Shown piece after piece: positions 14,793-22,574 of a stretch of 28,035 nt of DNA. Each line of letters opens with the position of its first letter. The first letter of the stretch is position 1. The position numbers and the translations under genes were made by a program. The notes beneath the pieces were generated by a model, which was given only the letters and a program-made list of their open reading frames with translations, did not search any database and was not told the DNA's origin. The DNA comes from an uncultured Clostridia bacterium (GTDB lineage Bacteria > Bacillota > Clostridia > Peptostreptococcales > Anaerovoracaceae): positions 1 to 28,035 of the forward strand of contig CAKQUI010000016.1 in assembly GCA_934277495.1 (NCBI GenBank), in the 5' to 3' direction.

Positions 14793-16109
14793 ATGACAAA
14801 AAAAGAAACAGCAAGACGTTATTGTATTTTTTTCGCAGGGCTTATGTTCGTTTCCTTCGGTATAGCTTTCGTCACGAAAGCCTCGCTGGGAACTTCGCCA
14901 ATATCGGCACTGCCCTATACACTGTCGCTGATAATACCGGCGCTGACGCTGGGAAACTGGACAATAATCTTCAGTTTTATTTTTATGCTGCTGCAGATCA
15001 TCCTGCTGGGCAGAGAAACGAAAAAGATCGAGATCGTCATACAGATAGCGATAACCTTTGTATTCGGATATTTCATAGATTTTTCGCTTTTTCTCATAAA
15101 GGCCTTTTCGCCCCAGATGTATGCTGTGAAGGTGGTGTCGTTGATCATAGGGTGTTTCATCATAGCTTTCGGAGCTTATCTTGAAACAGTGGCAGACGTT
15201 GCCATGATACCGGCAGACGCCTTTATACGGGCTCTCGTAAAAGTGACAAGGAAAGAATACGGTATGGTCCGAATGATATCGGATGTGACCATGACTCTTT
15301 CGGCGGCGGCGCTCTGCCTGATATTCCTCAGAGAGCTGACCGGAGTAAGAGAGGGAAGCATCATCGCTGCCATCCTGATAGGGAATATAATGAGGTTTTA
15401 TTCAAGGAAACTTGAGCGTTTCGCCGCTTTTATAGTGCCTTCACGGAAAGCTTCCGAAACTTCGGAACCATCAGCAGAGCCGGGCTTCAGCCAGGGCAGA
15501 GTTCCGGTCGTTGTGACGATAGCAAGGGAGTACGGCAGCGGCGGCAGAGTTATCGGCAGACTTGTTGCAAAGTCTCTGGGAATGAAATTCTACGATTCAG
15601 AGCTGATACAGATGGCGGCTGCAGAGAGCGGATACAGTGAAGAGCGTGTTTCGGAAAAGGAGCAGAAGATAAGCAATGCGCTGCTTTATGATCTGTATTC
15701 ACAGTATACGGCAGCCCTGACTGAAGCGGATCTGCCGCAGATAGAGAGACTTTTCAATGCTGAGAAAAAAGTGATACGCCGTCTGGCTTCCGAGGGTTCC
15801 TGCGTCATAGTCGGAAGGCTCGCAAACCGTATACTGCGGGATCATCCCAATGCGCTGCACCTTTTCATCAGCGCAGGACATGATGCAAAGGTAAGACGTG
15901 TTATGAGCCGTGACGGACTGGAAGAAAAACAGGCCACCGAAAAAATAAAGAAAGTGGAACGTGAAAGAGCGAACTACTGCAAATATTTTTCCCATACGAA
16001 ATGGCGGGATATAGAGAATTACGATATGACATTCAGATCCGACAGATACGGTATCGAAGAGACAGCAGACATGATAACCGAGATAGTGCGCAGCTACAGT
16101 TTCGGATGA
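14793..16109 (+). CDS. Fusion: YczE/YitT-type membrane domain plus cytidylate-kinase-like domain
   Basis: This 438-residue two-domain protein has an N-terminal half (about 1-215) with five or six membrane segments of the YczE/DUF6198 type (FVSFGIAFVTKASLGTSPISALPYTLS). Its function is unknown. The C-terminal half (about 232-436) is a cytidylate-kinase-like P-loop domain: VTIAREYGSGGRVIGRLVAKSL, then GSCVIVGRLANRIL and the lid-like RDGLEEKQATEKIKKVERERANYCKYF. Its nucleotide-binding loop is the atypical form common in this subfamily, so true CMP kinase activity is unproven. A polar linker (SRKASETSEPSAEPG, about 220-232) joins the halves. ATG at 14793 is chosen because AGGAG lies 7 nt upstream. 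It is monocistronic, with a bidirectional terminator downstream. Confidence 0.85.
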   Translation: MTKKETARRYCIFFAGLMFVSFGIAFVTKASLGTSPISALPYTLSLIIPALTLGNWTIIFSFIFMLLQIILLGRETKKIEIVIQIAITFVFGYFIDFSLFLIKAFSPQMYAVKVVSLIIGCFIIAFGAYLETVADVAMIPADAFIRALVKVTRKEYGMVRMISDVTMTLSAAALCLIFLRELTGVREGSIIAAILIGNIMRFYSRKLERFAAFIVPSRKASETSEPSAEPGFSQGRVPVVVTIAREYGSGGRVIGRLVAKSLGMKFYDSELIQMAAAESGYSEERVSEKEQKISNALLYDLYSQYTAALTEADLPQIERLFNAEKKVIRRLASEGSCVIVGRLANRILRDHPNALHLFISAGHDAKVRRVMSRDGLEEKQATEKIKKVERERANYCKYFSHTKWRDIENYDMTFRSDRYGIEETADMITEIVRSYSFG

Positions 16110-16171
16110 GTGTTTCGGGACTTTGTCGAACCTGCATGAGCTGATGTGTAAATATACATAAGCGAAATTAT

Positions 16172-16234
16172 AAAGAGTCCGGCACATGTACAAAACAGAC
16201 ATTTAACTGTCAATTGTACATGCCGGACTCTTTT
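16172..16234. terminator. Bidirectional terminator
   Basis: AAAGAGTCCGGCA-CATGTACAA pairs with TTGTACATG-CCGGACTCTTTT over more than 20 bp with one bulge. A-run and T-run are at the ends. It serves both the fusion gene (plus) and ilvA (minus). Confidence 0.9.
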
Positions 16235-16292
16235 AGCTCTCTGTGTAAGATATCGAAACTCTGCCAGATCCGGCAGGTCATGCTTCGAAAGA

Positions 16293-17513
16293 TCAGTACA
16301 GCTTCGTATCCACCAGTTCGGGTTCGTATCCGCTTTCTTTCAGTGCCCTGAGTATCGCCATCTTGTGTTCTGTGCCGTAGGCTTCCATTGTGACACGCAG
16401 CTCAACAGCGTTGATCCTGTTGATGCTGACGAACTGGTTGTGTTCCAGCTTGATGACATTGCCTTTTTCTTTTGCGATGATGCTTGCGACCTTCACAAGC
16501 TCTCCGGCTTTATCCGGAAGCAGGACGGATACCGAGAAGATCCTGTCTTTCTGTATCAGTCCGTGCTGTACCACAGAGGACATCGTGATGACGTCCATGT
16601 TGCCGCCGCTGAGGATGACAACTGCCTTCTTTCCTTTGAGGTCAAGCTGTCTCAGTGCTGCTACAGCCAGAAGTCCGGAATTCTCGACTATCATCTTGTG
16701 ATTCTCCACCATATCAAGGAATGCTCCGATGAGCTCGTTGTCTTCGACAGTGAGCACCTGATGGATGTTTTCCTGACAGTATGGGAAAATCGTCTCTCCA
16801 ACTCTCTTTACGGCTGTTCCGTCAGCTATCGTGTTGGCGCTCGGCAGTGTCACAGGCTCGCCTTTTTCAAGAGCGGCTGTCATGCTGGCAGCTGCCGCAG
16901 GCTCCACGCCGATGACCTTTATCTTCGGGTTCAGCATCTTTGATAGTGTGGAAATACCTGTGATCAGACCGCCGCCGCCGATAGGGACGATGATATAGTC
17001 CACCGTAGGCAGCTCCTGCACGATCTCCATTGCGATGGAGCCCTGTCCGGTAGCCACAGCCAGATCATCGAAAGGGTGGATGAATGTGTAGCCGTGTTCT
17101 TCTGCCAGCTCCAGTGCCTTTTCGCAGGCATCGTCGTACACATCGCCGTGAAGGACGATCTCAGCTCCATAGCTTTTGGTGCGGTTCACCTTGATGAGAG
17201 GCGTTACTGTCGGCATTACTATAGTAGCCTTGCAGCCGAATTTCTTTGCAGCATAGGCCACGCCCTGGGCGTGGTTGCCTGCAGATGCGGTGATGAGACC
17301 CTTCGCACGCTGCTCATCGGTCAGTGTTGCGATCTTGTAATATGCGCCACGGACTTTGTATGCGCCTGTGTACTGCATATTTTCCGGCTTGAGATAGATC
17401 TTGCCGCCGGTCCTGCTGCTGAGGCTCTCGCTGTATTCCAGATTGGTAGGCAGTGTGACGTTCTTGACCAGCTCTGCAGCTTCTTCGAATTTTTCAAGTG
17501 TAAGTTCTTTCAT
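16293..17513 (-). CDS. ilvA: Threonine ammonia-lyase (threonine dehydratase)
   Basis: This PLP enzyme turns L-threonine into 2-oxobutyrate and ammonia. It has 406 residues, normal for the single-ACT form. The PLP lysine is Lys53 in TGAYKVRGAYYK; SAGNHAQGVA holds the substrate-binding Asn, and PIGGGGLITG is the phosphate loop. The last ~80 residues (FSVSVLLPDKAGELVKVASIIA...) form one ACT-like regulatory domain, as in catabolic and short-form biosynthetic enzymes. The start has GGAGA 8 nt upstream. It is second in an operon, 27 nt after ridA, whose product hydrolyses the enamine this enzyme releases. Whether its role is isoleucine synthesis or threonine fermentation cannot be told; no ilv genes are nearby, which favours the latter. 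Confidence 0.95.
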   Translation of the reverse strand: MKELTLEKFEEAAELVKNVTLPTNLEYSESLSSRTGGKIYLKPENMQYTGAYKVRGAYYKIATLTDEQRAKGLITASAGNHAQGVAYAAKKFGCKATIVMPTVTPLIKVNRTKSYGAEIVLHGDVYDDACEKALELAEEHGYTFIHPFDDLAVATGQGSIAMEIVQELPTVDYIIVPIGGGGLITGISTLSKMLNPKIKVIGVEPAAAASMTAALEKGEPVTLPSANTIADGTAVKRVGETIFPYCQENIHQVLTVEDNELIGAFLDMVENHKMIVENSGLLAVAALRQLDLKGKKAVVILSGGNMDVITMSSVVQHGLIQKDRIFSVSVLLPDKAGELVKVASIIAKEKGNVIKLEHNQFVSINRINAVELRVTMEAYGTEHKMAILRALKESGYEPELVDTKLY

Positions 17514-17540
17514 GCTGTGTTCTCCGAAAAACGCTTCGAG

Positions 17541-17912
17541 CTATACAGTTGCGATGAGCTCTACTTCGCAGAGTACGTTCTTAGGAAGAGTTTTTACTGC
17601 TACGCATGATCTTGCAGGTTTTTCTGTGAAGTACTGTGCATATACTTCATTGAAAGCTGCAAAATCGTCCATGCTGCTGAGGAAGCATGTAGTCTTTACT
17701 GTGTTTTCCTGCTTCGTTCCGGCTGCTGCGAGGACCTCCATGAGGTTCTTCATCACCTGGTGAGCCTGGACTGTGATGTCGGCTCCGACGATCTCGCCTG
17801 TTGCAGGGTCGAGAGGGATCTGTCCCGATGTGTATACCATTCCGTTTATTTCGATTGCCTGTGAATAAGGGCCTACTGCTGCAGGCGCTTTGTCAGTGTG
17901 GATCTTGTTCAT
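17541..17912 (-). CDS. ridA: RidA family enamine/imine deaminase
   Basis: This 123-residue YjgF/YER057c/UK114 protein hydrolyses the reactive 2-aminoacrylate or 2-aminocrotonate that PLP dehydratases release. It forms a trimer in the cytoplasm. Family signs are VGPYSQAIEINGMVYTSGQIPLDP near the start, the conserved arginine in KPARSCVAVKTLP and the closing CEVELIATV. Length is standard. The start MNKIHTDKAP is fixed by GGAGGTTATAAAA directly upstream; a longer frame from 18032 has no support. It is first in the ridA-ilvA operon, with its own promoter about 215 nt upstream, so the transcript has a long leader. Confidence 0.95.
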   Translation of the reverse strand: MNKIHTDKAPAAVGPYSQAIEINGMVYTSGQIPLDPATGEIVGADITVQAHQVMKNLMEVLAAAGTKQENTVKTTCFLSSMDDFAAFNEVYAQYFTEKPARSCVAVKTLPKNVLCEVELIATV

Positions 17913-18125
17913 TTTTATAACCTCCATGAATTTGAAATTGTGTACATCCGTACGGACTGCTGAAATCGTCATGAAGTCCCCGGGATAATATGATACATGA
18001 GACCGGAGACAGAACTTGCAGTATATCAGCAAAGCCTCTGCCGGGAGAGCGCCCTGAGGGCATCAGGCATCCCGGATACGGCAGCTTGCTGCATCAGCAT
18101 CGCTGCGGCTTGTACATCTGTAAAC

Positions 18126-18154
18126 AGTTTAAACTTATTTGCCGGCATATTCAA
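18126..18154 (-). promoter_or_regulatory. Promoter of ridA-ilvA
   Basis: On the minus strand TTGAAT (18149-18154), exactly 17 nt, then TAAACT (18126-18131). The expected start at about 18119 leaves a leader of about 205 nt before ridA. That leader holds a TCCGTACGGA palindrome (17947-17956) but no T-box or clear terminator. Confidence 0.75.
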
Positions 18155-18175
18155 TAAAATCTTTGAGATTTATCA

Positions 18176-18204
18176 TTGAAATCGGTGCTGAAACATGATA
18201 CACT
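18176..18204 (+). promoter_or_regulatory. Promoter of the mntP unit
   Basis: TTGAAA (18176-18181), exactly 17 nt, then TACACT (18199-18204). Transcription would start just before the manganese riboswitch at 18217. Confidence 0.78.
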
Positions 18205-18216
18205 GTACAGGATTTC

Positions 18217-18506
18217 CAGGAGGGAGTAGTCGGCATACCGTGCAGACAGGAACGGCCGCCGGTCCGTTTTCACAGGACAGGAGGCTCAAAGCAGCGCACA
18301 GCGAAGGGTGAGGAACTTTCGCAGGTATGCAGTTCTATCGACATAATGGCAGCAGCTGAAAGACATGCATAGACCGCAAGGTCCTGCATCGAAGAGGTAT
18401 CCGGCAATGTATCAGCAGAACGCAGGTCACCGGCAGCAGGCTGCCCGGTATTACTTTAAATGATGAGACTCATGGACAGCATTTTTGCGCTGTCTGTGAG
18501 TTTTTT
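18217..18506 (+). promoter_or_regulatory. yybP-ykoY manganese riboswitch with terminator
   Basis: The aptamer (18217-18386) begins with CAGGA and the near-signature GGGAGUAG (consensus GGGGAGUAG). It ends with GCAAGGUCCUG, close to the GCAAGACCU of studied Mn aptamers. CAGGA and UCCUG form the closing stem P1. Downstream, ACTCATGGACAGC (18468-18480) pairs with GCTGTCTGTGAGT (18489-18501) before a run of six T: the terminator platform. Mn2+ binding is expected to prevent termination and switch on mntP. Between 18507 and 18682 nothing further was recognised. Confidence 0.85.
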
Positions 18507-18682
18507 GTTTTTTAGAGCTGCTGACGGTCTGCAAAAAACAGGAGGCGAAAGAGGGAACGCATCGAAGAGCACCGGAGGACAGCGGTGTTCGATATGTTTC
18601 AGCAAAGCAGTGATAGAGAATGTCGGCAGCCTGGTGATCATAAAGTGTATGCAGGAAAACTAAGAGGAGACAGGAGAATAAA

Positions 18683-19240
18683 ATGGGAATTCTTGAATTG
18701 TTCGTACTGGCGGTGGGACTTTCCATGGATGCTTTTGCGGTGTCCATATGCAAAGGTCTTTCCCTCGGTAGAATCAGCTGGAAGCATATGTGTATCGCAG
18801 GAGCGTGGTTCGGCGGGTTCCAGGCACTGATGCCGCTGACGGGATATTTTCTCGGAAGCTTTTTCGCAGATCTCATCACAAAGTACGACCACTGGATAGC
18901 ATTCATACTGCTGCTGCTGATAGGCGGCAACATGGTCAAGGAATCTTTCGGAGGCGACGAGAACGTGGACAGTGCGATGGATGTGAAAAGCATGTTCATA
19001 CTGGCTGTAGCTACCAGCATAGACGCACTGGCAGTAGGCGTGACATTCGCATTCCTGAAAGTTTCAATAGTGCCGGCGGTGTCTTTCATCGGCACAGTGA
19101 CTTTCGTATGTTCAGCCATCGGAGTCAAGATCGGCAGTCTCTTCGGAATGAAATATAAATCAAAGGCGGAGCTCTTCGGCGGGATCATACTCATTGCAAT
19201 AGGCGTGAAGATACTGCTGGAAGGCGTGGGTATAATGTGA
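18683..19240 (+). CDS. mntP: Manganese efflux protein MntP
   Basis: This inner-membrane exporter lowers cytoplasmic Mn2+. It has 185 residues, standard for the family, and six predicted helices in two repeats. The paired acidic motifs are present: [14 protein letters not shown] in the first repeat and [15 protein letters not shown] in the second. The start has AGGAGAATAAA before ATG. It sits behind a manganese riboswitch and a 17-nt-spaced promoter, so it should be induced by excess manganese. The CaCA antiporter gene follows after 57 nt without a terminator, so both probably answer to the same signal. Confidence 0.95.
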   Translation: MGILELFVLAVGLSMDAFAVSICKGLSLGRISWKHMCIAGAWFGGFQALMPLTGYFLGSFFADLITKYDHWIAFILLLLIGGNMVKESFGGDENVDSAMDVKSMFILAVATSIDALAVGVTFAFLKVSIVPAVSFIGTVTFVCSAIGVKIGSLFGMKYKSKAELFGGIILIAIGVKILLEGVGIM

Positions 19241-19297
19241 TAAAACAGCTGCAGCGGCTTGCCTGAATGGTCCGCTGACAGTAGAATGGAGCGTATT

Positions 19298-20251
19298 ATG
19301 GAAAATATATTCGTATCGTTTTTTATCCTTGTCGTAGGATTCATACTGCTGATAAAAGGAGCAGATTTTTTTGTTGACGGCAGTTCGTCTGTTGCCAAAA
19401 TGCTGAGAGTGCCGCCGATGATAATCGGACTCACTATAGTAGCGATGGGTACCAGCCTGCCTGAATGTGCAGTCAGTGTGACAGCGTCTCTCGCAGGAAG
19501 CAATACGCTGGCTATAAGTAATGTAGTAGGATCGAACATCTTCAATCTGCTTGTGGTCTGCGGAGTCTGCGCTCTTTTCAACAAGCTGCCGGTGCAGGCG
19601 ACGACCCTGCAGAAAGAATTCCCGCTTTCCATAGTATGTGCAGGACTGCTGCTGGTGTTCGGATACACCGGTATGGTGGTAGGCCGCATGGAAAGCATCA
19701 TCCTGCTGGTAGTCTTTGCAGGATACATACTCTGGATGATAGCGCAGGCACGCAAGGCAAGAAGCAACGCTGTAACGGACTTCGAGGTGGAGGATTATGA
19801 GATAATGCCTGTCTGGAAATGTGTGATTTTCATCGTCGGAGGTATCTCAGCCATCAAATTCGGCGGCGATTTCGTGGTTGACGGAGCCGTTGATGTAGCG
19901 CAGGCTTTCGGACTCAGCGATACGCTGATAGGACTGACGATAGTGGCTTTTGGCACCAGCCTGCCGGAGCTTGCGACTTCCATCGTGGCGGCACGCAAGA
20001 ATGAAGTTGATATAGCTGTCGGTAATGTCATCGGGTCTAATATATTCAACATACTGTTCGTGCTGGGGATCGCAGGAGCCATAAGTCCGGTGGAGTTCAT
20101 TTTCAGCAATGTGGTGGATACTGTGGTGCTGATAGTGATAAGCGCAGTGGTGCTGCTGCTGGCCTGGAGAAAAAAGCAGCTCTGGAGATTCGAAGGCGGC
20201 GTTATGATAGCGATGTACGCTGCATATGTGTATTATATCTGTACAAGATAG
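19298..20251 (+). CDS. CaCA-family sodium/calcium antiporter (YrbG-like)
   Basis: This 317-residue cation antiporter has about ten membrane helices. The two alpha repeats of the family are clear: GTSLPECAVSVTAS with VVGSNIFNLLVV in the first half, and GTSLPELATSIVAA with VIGSNIFNILFVLG in the second. Between them is a short acidic loop (TDFEVEDYEI). ATG at 19298 is chosen over 19286 because TGGAG lies 7 nt before it and nothing lies before the other. It is read from the mntP transcript and so falls under the manganese riboswitch. The family usually moves Ca2+ against Na+ or H+; here Mn2+ export is an attractive inference. A strong terminator ends the unit. Confidence 0.92.
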   Translation: MENIFVSFFILVVGFILLIKGADFFVDGSSSVAKMLRVPPMIIGLTIVAMGTSLPECAVSVTASLAGSNTLAISNVVGSNIFNLLVVCGVCALFNKLPVQATTLQKEFPLSIVCAGLLLVFGYTGMVVGRMESIILLVVFAGYILWMIAQARKARSNAVTDFEVEDYEIMPVWKCVIFIVGGISAIKFGGDFVVDGAVDVAQAFGLSDTLIGLTIVAFGTSLPELATSIVAARKNEVDIAVGNVIGSNIFNILFVLGIAGAISPVEFIFSNVVDTVVLIVISAVVLLLAWRKKQLWRFEGGVMIAMYAAYVYYICTR

Positions 20252-20282
20252 CAGATCGTGGTATATACGAAAAGACTTTGAC

Positions 20283-20329
20283 AGTGCATCAGTGCGTGCT
20301 GGAGACAGCATAGCAGATGCACTTTTTTT
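20283..20329 (+). terminator. Terminator of the mntP-CaCA operon
   Basis: AGTGCATC (20283-20290) pairs with GATGCACT (20316-20323); an inner TGCTG-gaga-CAGCA stem sits in the loop. Seven T follow. Confidence 0.92.
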
Positions 20330-20466
20330 GACCGGTAGTGGCGTGGGCAAGACTGGTCTGGTGCCGGGAAGATGACTTTTGCAGTGCCATACGGGTGGTC
20401 TGCAGGTCGGCATACGGCAGGTGTGCTGATGATCTGAGCTGCAATGGTAGAGCATCAAAATGTATG

Positions 20467-20501
20467 AAAGGCAGCTCATCTGACATCCGTGAGCTGCCTT
20501 T
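20467..20501 (-). terminator. Terminator-like stem after the Spx/ArsC-like gene
   Basis: AAAGGCAGCTCA (20467-20478) and TGAGCTGCCTTT (20490-20501) are perfect 12-bp arms. The T-run is short on both strands. It lies 18 nt beyond the minus-strand gene's stop. Confidence 0.7.
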
Positions 20502-20519
20502 ACATGATGGAGGGCTGCG

Positions 20520-20870
20520 CTAAAGCAGTGTTTCCTCCCATTCTTTCTCTTTGAAACCCGTCAGGACTTTGTCTTCTGTCACTATGATGGGACGCTTCAC
20601 CAGCATGCCGTCTGTTGCCAGCAGAGCATACTGCTCATCTTCGCTCATTTCAGGGAGTTTGTCTTTGAGATGCATTTCCTTGTAAAGGACGCCGCTTGTA
20701 TTGAAAAAGCGTTTCAGGGGCAGTCCGCTCTTTTCATGCCATGTTTTCAGCTCGTCAGCTGCAGGGTTTTCTTCTTTGATGTGGCGGTCAGTATACTGGA
20801 TACCGTGATCGTCCAGCCACTTCTTTGCTTTTTTACATGTAGTGCATTTTGGATATTCTATGAAAAGCAT
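20520..20870 (-). CDS. Arsenate reductase/Spx-MgsR family protein
   Basis: This 116-residue thioredoxin-fold protein begins MLFIEYPKCTTCKKAKKWLDD, with the N-terminal CTTC pair typical of the YusI/Spx/ArsC group. RPIIVTEDKVLTGFKEKEWEE near the end is the second family signature. Members are glutaredoxin-type arsenate reductases or, as Spx and MgsR, RNA-polymerase-binding redox regulators. No ars genes are nearby, so arsenate reduction is not supported by context, and an uncharacterised redox role is as likely. The start has AAGGAGGT 8 nt upstream, and a TTTACA-18-TATACT promoter lies upstream. It is monocistronic. Confidence 0.9.
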   Translation of the reverse strand: MLFIEYPKCTTCKKAKKWLDDHGIQYTDRHIKEENPAADELKTWHEKSGLPLKRFFNTSGVLYKEMHLKDKLPEMSEDEQYALLATDGMLVKRPIIVTEDKVLTGFKEKEWEETLL

Positions 20871-20958
20871 TATGTTTACCTCCTTGTGTCTTTGAAAAAC
20901 GATGTTTCGTTGCTGACCTGTGCGATAACCAGTATCTGCACGGACTTTCAGCGATAAC

Positions 20959-20988
20959 AGTATAACACGCAGGCATCAGCCGTGTAAA
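20959..20988 (-). promoter_or_regulatory. Promoter of the Spx/ArsC-like gene
   Basis: On the minus strand TTTACA (20983-20988), 18 nt, then TATACT (20959-20964). It lies about 90 nt before the start codon. Confidence 0.68.
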
Positions 20989-21094
20989 TTTTTCATATAG
21001 AAAAGAAAGCGATGCATGCCTGCTGTCCATGCGGGAGCTGTGAAATCACAGAGAGACTGCAGGCCGCCGGGAATGCGATTATTTCAATAAGTTC

Positions 21095-21123
21095 TTGACT
21101 TTTGGGCGGTCTGAGTTTAAAAT
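21095..21123 (+). promoter_or_regulatory. Promoter of rplM-rpsI
   Basis: TTGACT (21095-21100), exactly 17 nt, then TAAAAT (21118-21123). The expected start at about 21130 gives a leader of 200 nt. Confidence 0.85.
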
Positions 21124-21129
21124 AATTCT

Positions 21130-21329
21130 GTGCTGTGTTATGCAGCACCGTTTTTCGTGTGAGCAGGATGGGGATCCGTCCGAACGAGCACGGCTAAATA
21201 AAGTTTTAGTTCGCCGAAAAAGTTTATCCCAGGATGAACCCAGTAGGCAGGGCCGAAAACGATCGTGCCGCCGCTGAGATTTTGCATATCAGGCCGGCAG
21301 TGATCCCAGTAGGTAGAAAGGATGAGAAA
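21130..21329 (+). promoter_or_regulatory. Long rplM leader, probably regulatory
   Basis: The leader starts with a GTGCTG-N7-CAGCAC hairpin and five T (21130-21155), a small terminator-like structure right at the transcript start. Further on, CCCAGTAGG occurs twice (21239-21247 and 21305-21313), 66 nt apart; the second copy runs into the ribosome site. Autoregulatory leaders on rplM are known in Bacillota, but I could not match this one to the published L13 leader. Confidence 0.45.
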
Positions 21330-21758
21330 ATGAGTTCATTTATCGCAAAGCCTGCAGAAGTTGAACGTAAATGGTACGTTGTGGACGCTGAAGGCAAGAA
21401 CCTCGGAAGAATGGCTTCACAGATCGCCGCAATTCTCAGAGGAAAGAACAAACCGACTTACACTCCTCACGTTGACTGCGGAGACTACGTTATCGTTATC
21501 AACGCTGAAAAGGTCGAGGTTACAGGCAAGAAGAGAAAAGAAAAGATCTACAAGAGACACACAGGATATCCTGGCGGTCTCAGAGAAGTGACTTTTGAAA
21601 AGATGATGGAAAAGCATCCTACAGAAGCTGTAAGACACGCTGTAAAGGGCATGATGCCTAACGGCAGACTTGGCAGACAGATGTACAAGAAGTTAAAAGT
21701 CTATGCAGGCCCTGAGCACAACCATGCAGCTCAGAAGCCGGAAGTTCTGGATATTTAA
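21330..21758 (+). CDS. rplM: 50S ribosomal protein L13
   Basis: This 142-residue protein (normal length) binds 23S rRNA early in assembly of the large subunit. The universal stretches are clear: [46 protein letters not shown] and [38 protein letters not shown] at 21330 follows an AGAAAGGA site at the usual distance. The open frame continues upstream to 21234, but that part has no L13 similarity. rpsI follows 19 nt later, the conserved bacterial gene order. Confidence 0.98.
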   Translation: MSSFIAKPAEVERKWYVVDAEGKNLGRMASQIAAILRGKNKPTYTPHVDCGDYVIVINAEKVEVTGKKRKEKIYKRHTGYPGGLREVTFEKMMEKHPTEAVRHAVKGMMPNGRLGRQMYKKLKVYAGPEHNHAAQKPEVLDI

Positions 21759-21777
21759 GGAAGGGAGGATTTGAACG

Positions 21778-22173
21778 ATGGCAAAAACACAGTATTATGG
21801 AACAGGAAGAAGAAAATCTTCAGTTGCTAGAGTCAGATTAGTCCCTGGTAACGGCAATATCACAGTAAACAAGAAGCCTCTTGACGATTACATGGCAATG
21901 GAGATCGTAAAGAGAGAGGTAAAGAGACCTTTTGAGATCGCTGGATGCGAAGGCAAGTTCGACGTTATCGCTACTGTAAGAGGCGGCGGTTACACAGGTC
22001 AGGCCGGAGCACTGAGACACGGTATCTCAAGAGCACTCTGCGAAGCAGACAGAGAAGCGTACAGACCTGCACTGAAAGCAGCAGGATTCCTTACAAGAGA
22101 CTCAAGAATGAAGGAAAGAAAGAAGTACGGACTCAAGAAAGCAAGAAGAGCAAGCCAGTTCTCAAAGAGATAG
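21778..22173 (+). CDS. rpsI: 30S ribosomal protein S9
   Basis: This 131-residue protein of the 30S head has a C-terminal tail that reaches the P-site tRNA. The family features are present: [22 protein letters not shown] at the start, the [21 protein letters not shown] core, and a basic tail ending in [21 protein letters not shown] site lies 8 nt before ATG. It is second in the rplM operon. Its TAG stop overlaps the first arm of a GATAGG-gaga-CCTATC hairpin that opens the unusual 3' region, and a terminator follows about 250 nt later. Confidence 0.98.
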   Translation: MAKTQYYGTGRRKSSVARVRLVPGNGNITVNKKPLDDYMAMEIVKREVKRPFEIAGCEGKFDVIATVRGGGYTGQAGALRHGISRALCEADREAYRPALKAAGFLTRDSRMKERKKYGLKKARRASQFSKR

Positions 22174-22405
22174 GGAGACCTATCCCAGCGAGAGGAACGA
22201 GCTGCAGGAAGGTCCCCTGTCAGAAGCACAGCGAATCAAACTGCGAAGCAGTGCAGAGGAGCGTGGTGCTTTACGACTCAGGAACTTGTCCTTGCGATTC
22301 GTATGCGCAGCATGCGAGAGCAATGGAAATTGCGCCGTCATATGTCGCAGGAGCTGTGCTCCGTGGCGACCAACGACGCAAGACCTATCCCAGCGAGGAA
22401 CTATG
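22173..22405 (+). repeat. Unusual rpsI 3' region with a 17-bp direct repeat, possible copy C
   Basis: AGACCTATCCCAGCGAG occurs at 22177-22193 and again, identically, at 22381-22397; both are followed shortly by GGAAC. The 204-nt period looks like a duplication or an insertion between rpsI and its terminator. The first copy is followed by GGAAGGTCCC (22207-22216), giving the same CCTATCCCA...GGAAGGTCCC layout as 1271-1500 and 9210-9370. The interior does not align well with those, so membership is tentative. No open frame here looks real. Confidence 0.45.
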
Positions 22406-22426
22406 CTCAACTCACATTCGTGTGGA

Positions 22427-22468
22427 AACCCCCGAATTCCAACCCTTGGAATCGGGGGTTATTTTTTT
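22427..22468 (+). terminator. Terminator of the rplM-rpsI operon
   Basis: AACCCCCGAATTCCAA and TTGGAATCGGGGGTT form a long stem with one bulge and a CCC loop, followed by A and seven T. Confidence 0.95.
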
Positions 22469-22504
22469 CTGAACATAAGGTTTGTAATTTCTGCTCCAGA
22501 CAGA

Positions 22505-22560
22505 TTGACAGGTTTTATTCATTGATATATAATCTGAATTATATATAATTAGAGTTATAC
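22505..22560 (+). promoter_or_regulatory. Consensus promoter with a long AT-rich dyad (TetR operator)
   Basis: TTGACA (22505-22510), 17 nt, TATAAT (22528-22533): a perfect sigma-A promoter. Overlapping the -10 and the start is a 34-bp imperfect dyad (22527-22560) whose centre AATTATATATAATT (22537-22550) is exactly palindromic. Such a site would let the downstream TetR protein shut off its own operon. Confidence 0.78.
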
Positions 22561-22574
22561 ATGGAGGTGCGGAT

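Noticed and set aside
17913..18119. Possible T-box or attenuator in the ridA-ilvA leader
   Set aside because: No GGUGGNACCGCG motif and no terminator with a T-run; only a short palindrome was seen.
18451..19767. 438-codon minus-strand open frame
   Set aside because: It runs antisense to mntP and the CaCA gene and through the riboswitch terminator; Ser/Thr/Pro/Ile-rich with no domain.
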